A DNA stretch of 64,000 nucleotides, from positions 186,001 to 250,000 of the forward strand of contig NZ_JAIUCY010000006.1 in assembly GCF_020179755.1 (NCBI RefSeq). Direction: 5' to 3'. Within the stretch, counting starts at the first letter, position 1. Each line of letters begins with the position of its first letter. The notes below the pieces were generated by a model, which was not told where the DNA came from, made no database searches, and saw only the letters and a list, made by a program, of their open reading frames with translations. This document shows, in pieces, positions 17,709-25,232 of this stretch. Origin of the DNA: Herbaspirillum sp. alder98. GTDB taxonomy: Bacteria; Pseudomonadota; Gammaproteobacteria; Burkholderiales; Burkholderiaceae_D. The translations under genes and the position numbers were made by a program.

Positions 17709-18698
17709 TTAACTCAACACCACCACGCCACCCGGCAACCGGCGCGCCTGGAGGCCGAAGGAATACTGCAACTGCACCAGCGCGCTATCGAGCGCGGCAA
17801 TCGAAAAGCGGCCGTTGACGGCGCTGTTTTCCTGCGCGCTTGCGGCCAGCACCACGCGTCCGGGTCGATAGCGATTGATCTCGTCGATCACGCGCACCAG
17901 CGGCGTCTGGCGAAAGACCAGTTCGCCACGGCGCCAGGCCGATGCCGCTTCGCCGTCGATGGCGACGACGCCGCCGAAGGCGTCGCTGTCATACACCAGT
18001 TGCTGGCGTTCGGCCAGGCGCGCCTGCCCCTTCGGGTGCGCCACCTGCACCGTGCCGCGCAGGCAGGTCACGCACACCCGGCCGTCGAGATGGCGCACCT
18101 CGAACTGGCCTTCGCGCGCGGTGCTGCGTCCGCTGCCTGCGGCCACGCTGAAAGGCGTCGCGCCGGTGGCCAGGTCGACCGCTGCTTCGCCGCCGATCAG
18201 TTCCAGCGCGCCGCCGCCGGCGTCCGTCATGTCGCGACGAATGCTGGTCTGCGTGTTCAGGGTCACGCTGACGCCGCCGCCCATGGCCAACTGGCGCTGC
18301 TCGCCCTTGGCCGTGCGCGCATCGGCCTGCCATTCATCGAATGACGGCCACAGTTGCAGCGGAGGATGCACGATGGCCGCACCGGCCACCGCCGCCATCG
18401 CGCCACCGGCTACCCGCAGGAACAGGCGACGACCGGGCTGTGGACGACGCATGCTGGTTTCGTGGCGTGCGGCGACGGCCTGGTCCTTCTGCAACAGCAA
18501 GCCGATGGCGGGACCGAGTGCCTGCCATTGCCGCTTGGCCTCGTCGAAGGCGCGGGCATGCGCGGCGCTGGACTGCTTCCATCGGGTAAAGGCCTGGGCG
18601 TCCCATTCGGTCGCCTCGCCCGATGTCAGCCGACGCAACCACACGCGCGCTTCTTGCTTGAGCACGTCGGGCGGAACTTGCTGGTTATCGGATGACAT
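17709..18698 (-). CDS. FecR-like transmembrane anti-sigma factor
   Basis: A 329-aa FecR-family protein. The cytoplasmic N-terminus carries the DUF4880-like sigma-binding part (EARVWLRRLTSGEATEWDAQAFTRWKQSSAAHARAFDEA). A membrane helix follows (about 98-115, FLRVAGGAMAAVAGAAIV), then a periplasmic FecR domain (GVSVTLNTQTSIRRDMTDAGGGALELIGGEAAVDL) and a C-terminal STN-like tail (VIDEINRYRPGRVVLAASAQ). These proteins hold their ECF sigma factor inactive until a periplasmic signal arrives. It lies 79 bp downstream of the sigma gene in the same direction. The ATG at 18698 is used; a GTG two codons upstream is equally possible. The signal is probably handed over by the STN-domain protein at 19290, since no TonB receptor with a signalling domain lies nearby. 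Confidence 0.92.
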   Translation of the reverse strand: MSSDNQQVPPDVLKQEARVWLRRLTSGEATEWDAQAFTRWKQSSAAHARAFDEAKRQWQALGPAIGLLLQKDQAVAARHETSMRRPQPGRRLFLRVAGGAMAAVAGAAIVHPPLQLWPSFDEWQADARTAKGEQRQLAMGGGVSVTLNTQTSIRRDMTDAGGGALELIGGEAAVDLATGATPFSVAAGSGRSTAREGQFEVRHLDGRVCVTCLRGTVQVAHPKGQARLAERQQLVYDSDAFGGVVAIDGEAASAWRRGELVFRQTPLVRVIDEINRYRPGRVVLAASAQENSAVNGRFSIAALDSALVQLQYSFGLQARRLPGGVVVLS

Positions 18699-18777
18699 CT
18701 TCACGGGTGGCTGAGGTTCTATGACGAAATTTCGGGGTTCATTTATCTAGGACGCTGGCGACGGCACAAACCCGCCA

Positions 18778-19290
18778 TTATTTTTTCTCGTCCAGGCGCG
18801 ACATGCAAAAATCATGCGCGCGTTTGAGTTCATGTTCGACGGTGCGCAGCGAAATACCCAGCCGTTCGGCGACTTCCTTTTGCAGCATGCCCTCCAGCCG
18901 CACCATGATCAGGATCTCGCGACGCCGCGCCGGCATGCGCTCCAGCAGCCGCAACAGGGCCTGCACCTCGGAACGCGCCTCGACCGTCTGCTCCGGACCC
19001 GGCGCGTGGTCGGCAAGGTCCAGCAGCTCGGCGATTTCGCCCGGCGGCAACGCGCGGCTCTGGCTGCGCCGCTGGTCGACGGCGATGTTGGCCGCCATGC
19101 GCAACAGGAAGGCATGCGGATTCATGATCGGACTGGTATCGGCGTCCATGCGCTGCAACCGCAGCCAGGTGTCTTGCAAGGCGTCGCCGGCCAGGTCGTC
19201 GCTGCCCAGCAGACGGGTCAGACGACGCTTGAGGTCGCCATAACGTGACGCCAGATGGCCCAGCAGCGTCGAACGGACGTCTTCGACCAT
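18778..19290 (-). CDS. ECF RNA polymerase sigma factor, FecI type
   Basis: A 170-aa ECF sigma factor. Region 2 (ASRYGDLKRRLTRLLGSDDLAGDALQDTWLRLQR...NPHAFLLRMAANIAVDQRR) and region 4 (ARRREILIMVRLEGMLQKEVAERLGISLRTVEHELKRAHDF) are both intact. The NPxAFLLRMAxNIAVD signature is typical of iron-starvation/FecI-like sigma factors that pair with FecR proteins. The ATG at 19290 overlaps the stop codon of the STN gene (TGATG), which points to translational coupling. The FecR-like gene follows. Likely targets are the operon itself and tpsA, based on the motif found before both. Confidence 0.94.
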   Translation of the reverse strand: MVEDVRSTLLGHLASRYGDLKRRLTRLLGSDDLAGDALQDTWLRLQRMDADTSPIMNPHAFLLRMAANIAVDQRRSQSRALPPGEIAELLDLADHAPGPEQTVEARSEVQALLRLLERMPARRREILIMVRLEGMLQKEVAERLGISLRTVEHELKRAHDFCMSRLDEKK

Positions 19291-19976
19291 CACGGCGCTC
19301 CCGACGCACAGGTGCGGCCTGCCATCTGGCCCTGCGGCAGGATCAGCAGCGTCAGTGGCTGCACCAGCCCGGCCGGCGGCGGCTGGCCGATTTCAAGGCC
19401 GGCCAGCGCCGCCGTCAGCAGACGGTCGCGCGGCGCGCTGCCGGTGCTGCCCAGCAGGCGCGCACGACGCACCCGCCCACCCGCATCGATGTTGAAGCGC
19501 AGCAGCGCACGATAGGAGCCGGGCGCCGTGAGCTGGTCGGCGCAGAAGGTGGCCCAGGCGCGGCTTTGCACCAGGGCGTCGTACTCGTCGTTGGGAATAT
19601 GGGAGTTGCTGGCTGGGACCGCATCGCCCGCGGGCGCCTGCTTGAGCACCAGGGCCTCGACGGCGCCATCGCGAATCTCTTCGATGACCAGCCCGCTGCC
19701 CTGCAGCAACAAGCGCAAGGCAGTGCTGGCGTCGTGCCGGCCCTGCACTGACGATGCCGTCCTGCCCGCCACCAGTGCGCTCGGATAGAGCGTCGGCCGG
19801 CCTGTCAGGACGGTGTAGCGATCCAGCGCATCGACCAGCGGTCCGGCGGGGATATCGAATTCGAACGATTGCTGCAAGCTCCCCTCCCTTCCCTGTGCCT
19901 TGGCGATCGGCGTTGTCATGGCGATCAGCACGCTCAGTATCAGGACACGAGATGCAAACGTCAGCCCCCTGATCAC
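19290..19976 (-). CDS. Periplasmic STN-domain protein with TonB-C-like C-terminus
   Basis: A 228-aa exported protein. A signal peptide (to about residue 28, AKAQG) precedes an STN domain (SFEFDIPAGPLVDALDRYTVLTGRP...DASTALRLLLQGSGLVIEEI). The C-terminal half resembles a TonB-C-like fold (YRALLRFNIDAGGRVRRARLLGSTG...LTAALAGLEIG). STN domains normally sit at the N-terminus of outer-membrane receptors or secretins and signal to FecR. Here the domain is a stand-alone protein with no barrel, encoded first in the operon and overlapping the sigma gene. The GTG start at 19976 has AGGGCGGG upstream; the signal peptide supports it. I infer it relays the state of the TpsB/TonB machinery to FecR. Confidence 0.88.
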   Translation of the reverse strand: MIRGLTFASRVLILSVLIAMTTPIAKAQGREGSLQQSFEFDIPAGPLVDALDRYTVLTGRPTLYPSALVAGRTASSVQGRHDASTALRLLLQGSGLVIEEIRDGAVEALVLKQAPAGDAVPASNSHIPNDEYDALVQSRAWATFCADQLTAPGSYRALLRFNIDAGGRVRRARLLGSTGSAPRDRLLTAALAGLEIGQPPPAGLVQPLTLLILPQGQMAGRTCASGAP

Positions 19977-20035
19977 AAGCCCGCCCTTTTCGGTAAATGA
20001 ATTGCCGACGGTATGGGTCGTGCGCTGACGGCAGT

Positions 20036-20049
20036 GTCTTTACAAAGAC
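20036..20049 (-). promoter_or_regulatory. Motif shared by tpsA and the signalling operon (STN-sigma-FecR copy)
   Basis: GTCTTTACAAAGAC is a palindrome with 6-bp arms and a 2-bp centre, 60 bp upstream of the STN start codon. The near-identical copy before tpsA (17640-17653) has lost the palindrome at one base while keeping GTCTTTACAA. That favours a directional promoter element over a dimer operator, but this is inference. Confidence 0.5.
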
Positions 20050-20056
20050 CCGCTAA

Positions 20057-20076
20057 TGTAACTGCGTAAAGTTACA
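20057..20076. promoter_or_regulatory. Inverted repeat upstream of the STN operon
   Basis: TGTAACT and AGTTACA form perfect 7-bp arms around a 6-bp spacer, 8 bp upstream of the shared motif and about 80 bp before the STN start. It has the size of a dimeric regulator's operator. A regulator cannot be named. Confidence 0.45.
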
Positions 20077-20105
20077 GTTCGATGACGTGGGGATGACGCT
20101 GGCAG

Positions 20106-21503
20106 TCAGGGTGCCTGCAGGCTGGCGCCCTCGGCGTCGTCGGCCTTTTTCAGTTCCAGCGGCACGAACAGGCGGGCCGAGGCGCGCTGGATCAGCAGCG
20201 CCGCCGAACCGGTGCTGTCGCGCGCCTGGCGGATCTGCTCCACCAGGGCATCGACGCTGGCCACGCTGTCGCCATTGATGGACAGGATGACATCACCGGC
20301 CTTGACCCCGGTGCGCGCAGCGGCCTGGTTGACCCGTTCGACCAGCAAGCCGCCCTCGACCCGCAGCATGGCCTGCTCTTGCGGCGCCAGCGGGCGCACC
20401 GAGATGCCCAGGGGCGCTGAAGGAACAGCCGCCCTGGCCAGCGGGGCCGAGGTCTCGAAGGCGTCGACCGCCATATCCAGTTCGGCCAGTGTCCGGTTGC
20501 GCCAGATCTGCACCGCCATGCGCTGACCGGGCGAGCGCGCGGCAATATAGGTGAGCGCGTCGGCCGACTGGATCACCTGCTGGCGGTCGACCTTGAGGAT
20601 CACGTCGCCCGACTTCAAGCCGGCGCGTGCGGCCGCGCCGTACGGCGCCACGTAACTCACCAGCGCGCCCACCGGTCGCGCCAGCCCGAACGACTGCGCC
20701 AGCGCCTGGCTGACTTCTTGCACCGACACGCCGATACGACCGCGGGTGACCACGCCCCTGGCCTGTAGTTGTTCCTTGATGCGCATGGCGACATCGATCG
20801 GGATGGCGAACGACAAGCCCTGGTAGCCCCCGCTGTTGCTGTAGATGCGCGAATTGATGCCGATCACTTCGCCACGCATGTTGAACAGCGGGCCGCCCGA
20901 GTTGCCCGGATTGATCGGCACATCGGTCTGCAGGAAAGGCATGTAGTCGGCGCCCGGCAAGCTGCGCCCCTTGGCGCTGACAATGCCCGCCGTGACCGAA
21001 TTGCTGAAACCGTAAGGCGCGCCGATGGCCAGCACCCATTCGCCGACCTCGATGCGGGCCGGGTCGCCGACCCTCACCACCGGCAGGCCGCTGGCGTCGA
21101 TCTTGAGCAGGGCGACATCGGAAAGGGTATCGAGCCCCAGCAGGCGCGCCTTGTATTCGCGGCGGTCGCTGAGCTTGATGCTGATGTCGGAGGCCCGTGC
21201 CACCACGTGGGCGTTGGTCAGGATGTAGCCGTCGGCGCCGACGATGAAGCCCGAACCGAGCGTGCCGTCCTCGATGCGATCCTGCGCTGCGCCCGCCTGG
21301 CGCGAGGCGATGGCTTCGCGCGCCACGCCGATGTTGACCACCGCCGCGCCCTGCGCCTTGACCAGCCGGGTGAAGTCGGGCGCACCCCGATCAGCGACGT
21401 TCTGGCCGCGCTCGGCAGGCGCATCGGCAGCGGCGTGGCAGCAGGTTGCCATCAGCGACAACGTCAACAGGCAAAGCGGCAGGCGAAGGGAAGCGTTCAT
21501 CAT
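20106..21503 (-). CDS. Do-like periplasmic serine protease (DegQ/HtrA family)
   Basis: A 465-aa trypsin-like protease with two PDZ domains. The signal peptide ends around CCHA. The catalytic triad is readable as His99 (LTNAHVVA), Asp129 (LSDVALLKID) and Ser202 (NPGNSGGPLF). PDZ1 contains RGVVTRGRIGVSVQEV and PDZ2 contains GVKAGDVILSINGDSV. The family degrades and refolds damaged envelope proteins. It ends 129 bp before the STN operon, on the same strand, so a role in quality control of the huge exported TpsA is plausible but unproven. The ATG at 21503 is adjacent to a second ATG at 21500; an upstream in-frame TTG is less likely. Confidence 0.92.
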   Translation of the reverse strand: MMNASLRLPLCLLTLSLMATCCHAAADAPAERGQNVADRGAPDFTRLVKAQGAAVVNIGVAREAIASRQAGAAQDRIEDGTLGSGFIVGADGYILTNAHVVARASDISIKLSDRREYKARLLGLDTLSDVALLKIDASGLPVVRVGDPARIEVGEWVLAIGAPYGFSNSVTAGIVSAKGRSLPGADYMPFLQTDVPINPGNSGGPLFNMRGEVIGINSRIYSNSGGYQGLSFAIPIDVAMRIKEQLQARGVVTRGRIGVSVQEVSQALAQSFGLARPVGALVSYVAPYGAAARAGLKSGDVILKVDRQQVIQSADALTYIAARSPGQRMAVQIWRNRTLAELDMAVDAFETSAPLARAAVPSAPLGISVRPLAPQEQAMLRVEGGLLVERVNQAAARTGVKAGDVILSINGDSVASVDALVEQIRQARDSTGSAALLIQRASARLFVPLELKKADDAEGASLQAP

Positions 21504-21713
21504 GGGTTCGGGCAATCCGTGCGGTGATGGGCTGATGTGTGGAGCGAAAGATTACCCGAAAAAGTACGGGCCAATCCTCACTTGAAGCGCCATTTACCTG
21601 ATTTGCCGCAGTCACGGAACGGATGAAGGGAGAAACAAAGATTTTCTGCGGTCTTCGGCACTTCAAAACGTCTAAGTAAAAGAGATCGACGATTCGATCG
21701 CGGGAGCAGCGCC

Positions 21714-22232
21714 ATGAAGATCTTTTATGCGTCACGCCGGATTCCGGGCATCGCCACGGCGGCAAGGCATGTCAGCTGGTGCAGCTGGCCACCCCTGTTA
21801 TGGGCGGTGGCGACCGTCAGCTCGCCCACCATCTGGATCGTGCTCCTGATGCTGCGCAGCGACGCCCGATGCGATCAGCCTTTGTTCTGGTGGGGCCTGG
21901 GACCGGCCGTGGCGCTGAGTCACGCGCTGGCCATCTGGTCATGGCGACCAGACGCCTGGCGCAGCCGACGCCGGGCCGGCATGAGCTACCTCGGCACGGC
22001 GCTGCCCGCGACCATCCTGCTGGTGCTGCTGCTGGCCTGGTGCTCGGGCTTCCTGCACGACATGTTGCCGCTGGCAGAACGCTGGACCGGGCGCGCCGAG
22101 GCCTGGGCGTCACTGGGCTGCGGCGCTGCCATCATCGTCGCGTTTGCATTGATGTCGCATCTGCCGAGTGCCGCAGTCCTGCCCAGCCTGGCGTTCAGGG
22201 GGGCAGCACCTCGAACACCAGCACCTGGGTGA
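21714..22232 (+). CDS. Small membrane protein of unknown function
   Basis: A 172-aa protein with a good start (GGGAG before the ATG) and four hydrophobic segments (about 25-47, 59-76, 91-112 and 135-152). It matches no family I can name. Its 3' end overlaps the convergent phytase-like gene by 38 bp. The hydrophobic pattern and ribosome binding site argue that it is a real gene, but support is moderate. No functional partner is evident: the neighbours on both sides run on the opposite strand. Confidence 0.6.
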   Translation: MKIFYASRRIPGIATAARHVSWCSWPPLLWAVATVSSPTIWIVLLMLRSDARCDQPLFWWGLGPAVALSHALAIWSWRPDAWRSRRRAGMSYLGTALPATILLVLLLAWCSGFLHDMLPLAERWTGRAEAWASLGCGAAIIVAFALMSHLPSAAVLPSLAFRGAAPRTPAPG

Positions 22233-23352
22233 CTTGCGAGGGCAGGAAATTGTTATCCGAGATCAACACCAGGCTATCGTGGCCGTTGGCCAGCTTCGGC
22301 CCCCAGGCGACGCCTTCCAGGTTGTCCACCTTGTCGATGCCCAGCGTGTCGAAGTCCAGCACCAGGCGCTTGGCGGCCGGGGTGATGCCGGTGGCGGCCG
22401 TCAATGCGGCAACGTTGCGGATGTCGGTGGCCTGGGCCACGTCCAGCTCATAGAGCCGGATATGAAACCTGAACACGCCATCGCTGCCCTGCACGCCCGA
22501 GCGTTCCAGCGCCAGCAGCCGCTGATCGTCCACCGCCAGGATCTCGGACAGGCCATTGTCGGCGTAGCGACCGCCTGGCGCGAAGCGGATCGGATCGAGC
22601 TGGTAGGCGTACTGCGCCAGCATCACGCCATCCCGGCCGTAACGGCTGATGCGCACCGGCGCGCCCTGCTTCAGGCTGGGCGGCGCGCCGTCCTGATACA
22701 AGGGGCCTTCCATGCCCAGCCACAGGTCGCGGCCATCGGCTGAAAAACTGAGTCCCTCGAACGACAGGTTGTTGCGCGAACCCAATGGCTGGTCGGGATG
22801 CACGTCGAACATGTGGCCGACCGGAAAATGCGCCAGAAAATGGCCATTGCGATCGGCCCGCCGCACGAACGGCGACATGCCATAGCGCCGGCTGCCTTCG
22901 CTGGCGTACCAGATGCTGCCGTCGCGGGGATCGATGCGTATCGATTCGAGATCGGGGATATCCCCTGCCCGCTTGCCCTGCTCGGCTTCGCCCGGATAGA
23001 GCGAGCCATCGGGTTGCCTGAAGAACTTCACGTCTTCCACCGCCAGCCGATGAAAACCGGCCAGGTCGTATTGCAGCCGCATCACATAGAAGCGGGCCGG
23101 ATTGATCTCGGAGCGATCGTCGCTTTGCGCCACCCAGGTATCGGTCGCGGCGTCGTAGTCGATGCCCGACAGGCCGCCGATGACGGTATCGCGAAATGGC
23201 TGGTTCAATGCTATGCGCTGCTCACCCAGGAGCCTCAGGCTGCCGATGCGATGGCCGGGACCGGCCTGGCTTGACGCCACCTGCGCGCAGGCTGCCAGCC
23301 AGAGACAGGACGCCAGCAGCAGCAGGCGCGAGCAACGGAAAGACCAGTTCAT
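22195..23352 (-). CDS. Esterase-like/phytase-like beta-propeller lipoprotein
   Basis: A 385-aa lipoprotein with signal peptide and lipobox (LWLAAC, Cys at about 22). The mature part matches the phytase-like/esterase-like family: VIGGLSGIDYDAATDTWVAQSDDRS near the N-terminus, DLESIRIDPRDGSIWYASEG in the middle, and NLEGVAWGPKLANGHDSLVLISDNNF at the end. Members are putative phosphoesterases with a six-bladed propeller, and the exact substrate is usually unknown. It lies 30 bp downstream of the nucleoside hydrolase on the same strand, so it may be the last gene of that operon, perhaps releasing phosphate or a nucleoside from an organophosphate outside the inner membrane. Confidence 0.85.
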   Translation of the reverse strand: MNWSFRCSRLLLLASCLWLAACAQVASSQAGPGHRIGSLRLLGEQRIALNQPFRDTVIGGLSGIDYDAATDTWVAQSDDRSEINPARFYVMRLQYDLAGFHRLAVEDVKFFRQPDGSLYPGEAEQGKRAGDIPDLESIRIDPRDGSIWYASEGSRRYGMSPFVRRADRNGHFLAHFPVGHMFDVHPDQPLGSRNNLSFEGLSFSADGRDLWLGMEGPLYQDGAPPSLKQGAPVRISRYGRDGVMLAQYAYQLDPIRFAPGGRYADNGLSEILAVDDQRLLALERSGVQGSDGVFRFHIRLYELDVAQATDIRNVAALTAATGITPAAKRLVLDFDTLGIDKVDNLEGVAWGPKLANGHDSLVLISDNNFLPSQVTQVLVFEVLPP

Positions 23353-23382
23353 GTGGAACTCACCAAAAGAAGAGAAACCGCA

Positions 23383-24291
23383 TCAGGGCAGCCTGGCGAT
23401 GCGTTCGAATACCAGCGCCAGCAATGCCGGGTTGTCGACGCCGGTGGCAGCCTGCACCATCGGCCCCGCTCCTGCGGCGACATCAAAATGCGCCAGCACA
23501 TACCCTTCGCTGGTGCCGGCACGCACATCGACCTGCACCCGACAGGGTTGCATGTCGAACAACTGCGGGCGCAGCAGGTAAGCCACCGGACAGACATCGT
23601 GCAACAACGGATCCATCGCGGCATACGCCTGCAGCATGGCGGCTGCGGCATTGCCGCTGCGACTGTCCAGGCCCGCGAAAGAGGCAATCCATGGCGGGCT
23701 CATGATGGCCTGGTGCGTCACATCCAGCGCAAACAGCGAGATCGCAGCGCCACTGCGCAGGACGATGTCGGCCGCCAGCGCGTCAGCGTAGAAATTGAAC
23801 TCTGCCGCCGGCCTGATATTGCCCGGCACCCGCAAGGCGCCGCCCATGATCGCCAGGCGCCCGGCCCGCTGCAACACTCCAGGCGAGAGCAGTTCGGCCA
23901 GCGCCAGGTTGGTCAACGGGCCCATCGCCACGAGGTCGATACTAGCCGGCGAATGTTGCCGCAGCATGTCCACCAGCGCGATGGCGGCATGACCGGCGGC
24001 AATCGCGCCGGGCTGGCCCAGGTCGACGCCGCCCAGGCCATCTTCGCCATGCACCAGGTTGCAGCGCGGTGCGCCGCCGGCCAGCGGCCGTTCGGCACCG
24101 GCATGCACCGGCACCTGCGGGCGCCCGGCCAGGTCGAGGATCTGGCGGGCGTTGCGGGCCGTGACCGGTGCCGGACGATTGCCGGCCACCGTAGTCACGG
24201 CCAGCAGATCGAGTTCCGGACTGCCGGCGGCCAGCAACAGGGCCAGGGCGTCGTCGATGCCCGGATCGCAGTCGATGATGGTCGCTCTCAT
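23383..24291 (-). CDS. Inosine/uridine-preferring-type nucleoside hydrolase
   Basis: A 302-aa nucleoside N-ribohydrolase that cleaves a nucleoside to base and ribose. The calcium/ribose-binding signature IIDCDPGIDDALALLLA is at the N-terminus (Asp7, Asp9, Asp13, Asp14). The mid-protein IMGGALRVPGNIRPAAEFNFYADALAA matches the NxxAEFNxxxDPxAA region. A His follows in FALDVTHQAIM. The ATG at 24291 overlaps the stop of the kinase gene (ATGA), so it is translationally coupled. Base specificity cannot be read. The position after a nucleoside-type ABC importer, an ADP-ribosylglycohydrolase-like gene and a sugar kinase supports ribosyl-compound salvage. Confidence 0.92.
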   Translation of the reverse strand: MRATIIDCDPGIDDALALLLAAGSPELDLLAVTTVAGNRPAPVTARNARQILDLAGRPQVPVHAGAERPLAGGAPRCNLVHGEDGLGGVDLGQPGAIAAGHAAIALVDMLRQHSPASIDLVAMGPLTNLALAELLSPGVLQRAGRLAIMGGALRVPGNIRPAAEFNFYADALAADIVLRSGAAISLFALDVTHQAIMSPPWIASFAGLDSRSGNAAAAMLQAYAAMDPLLHDVCPVAYLLRPQLFDMQPCRVQVDVRAGTSEGYVLAHFDVAAGAGPMVQAATGVDNPALLALVFERIARLP

Positions 24292-25232
24292 GCTGATGTC
24301 TCCTTGGGTCGTATGCCGTGTTGCAGCACGCAAGCCACCCGTTGCTGATCCGGCAGCCCGCCGCGCGCGCCCAGCGCCGCCACCGTGCAACTGGCCGCGG
24401 CGCAGGCAAAGCGCAGCGCCTCGGGCAGCGCCTGCCCTGCCAGACGGGCGCAGAGGTAGGCGGCGTTGAAACTGTCGCCGGCGCCAGTGGTATCGCGCAC
24501 GGTGGCCGGAAAAGCGACATGGCGCGCATGGCCGCCGTGATTGATCGCCACGGCACCCTCGGCGCCCAGCGTCACCACCACTTCGCCGGGACCCAGCGCC
24601 AGCACCTCGCGCATCGCGTCCGGCGTGGGCGGCTGGCCGGTGCCGGCCAGGAAGCCGGCTTCGTTGAAGAAGACGATATCGGCCAGCGCCGCGCGGCGGC
24701 GCATCTGGCCGGGGTCGGGGGCGACGGCTGCCTCGAGGTCGATGGCGATGCGCACGCCGGCCTGGCGGGCTTGATGACACAAGCCTGCGAACTGGTCGAA
24801 GTCATACGGCATGGCATACATCATCCGGGTCTGCGCCAGGGCTTGTGCCAGGCCATGGGCCTCGACCGGCGCCGCCGGCATGGGCATATAGATGATCGAC
24901 TTCTCGCCCGTCGGTGCCAGCACCGCGATGGCAGAAGCCGAGGGCGTCTGCGCCATGCTGGACAACCAGCGCGTGTCCACCGCATGACCCAGCAGCGAAG
25001 CGCGCAGCAGGCTGGCATAGGCGTCGTCGCCAGTGCGACCGAACAGCGCCGAGCGCAGCCCCAGGCGCGCAGCGGCGCAGGCGACGTTGGCCGTGGTGCC
25101 GCCGGGCCAGATGCCGAGCGACTGGCCGAGCGTCTTGCCGCCGACCGGCGGCAGCGCGTCAGCGCGCAACATGATGTCGGCGACCGGATCGCCAAAGGCC
25201 AGCAGGTCGAATTCGCGCGGCGAGGTCATCAT
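24288..25232 (-). CDS. PfkB-family carbohydrate kinase
   Basis: A 314-aa ribokinase-fold kinase. The N-terminal PfkB signature region (WPGGTTANVACAAARLGLRSALFGRTGDD) and the C-terminal ATP/catalytic motif (RDTTGAGDSFNAAYL, Asp253 as base) are both intact. It probably phosphorylates ribose or a nucleoside released by its neighbours; this family also includes adenosine, pseudouridine and fructose kinases, and the sequence does not settle which. Overlapping start and stop codons join it to both flanking genes (ADP-ribosylglycohydrolase-like upstream, nucleoside hydrolase downstream), so the three are made together. Confidence 0.9.
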   Translation of the reverse strand: MMTSPREFDLLAFGDPVADIMLRADALPPVGGKTLGQSLGIWPGGTTANVACAAARLGLRSALFGRTGDDAYASLLRASLLGHAVDTRWLSSMAQTPSASAIAVLAPTGEKSIIYMPMPAAPVEAHGLAQALAQTRMMYAMPYDFDQFAGLCHQARQAGVRIAIDLEAAVAPDPGQMRRRAALADIVFFNEAGFLAGTGQPPTPDAMREVLALGPGEVVVTLGAEGAVAINHGGHARHVAFPATVRDTTGAGDSFNAAYLCARLAGQALPEALRFACAAASCTVAALGARGGLPDQQRVACVLQHGIRPKETSA

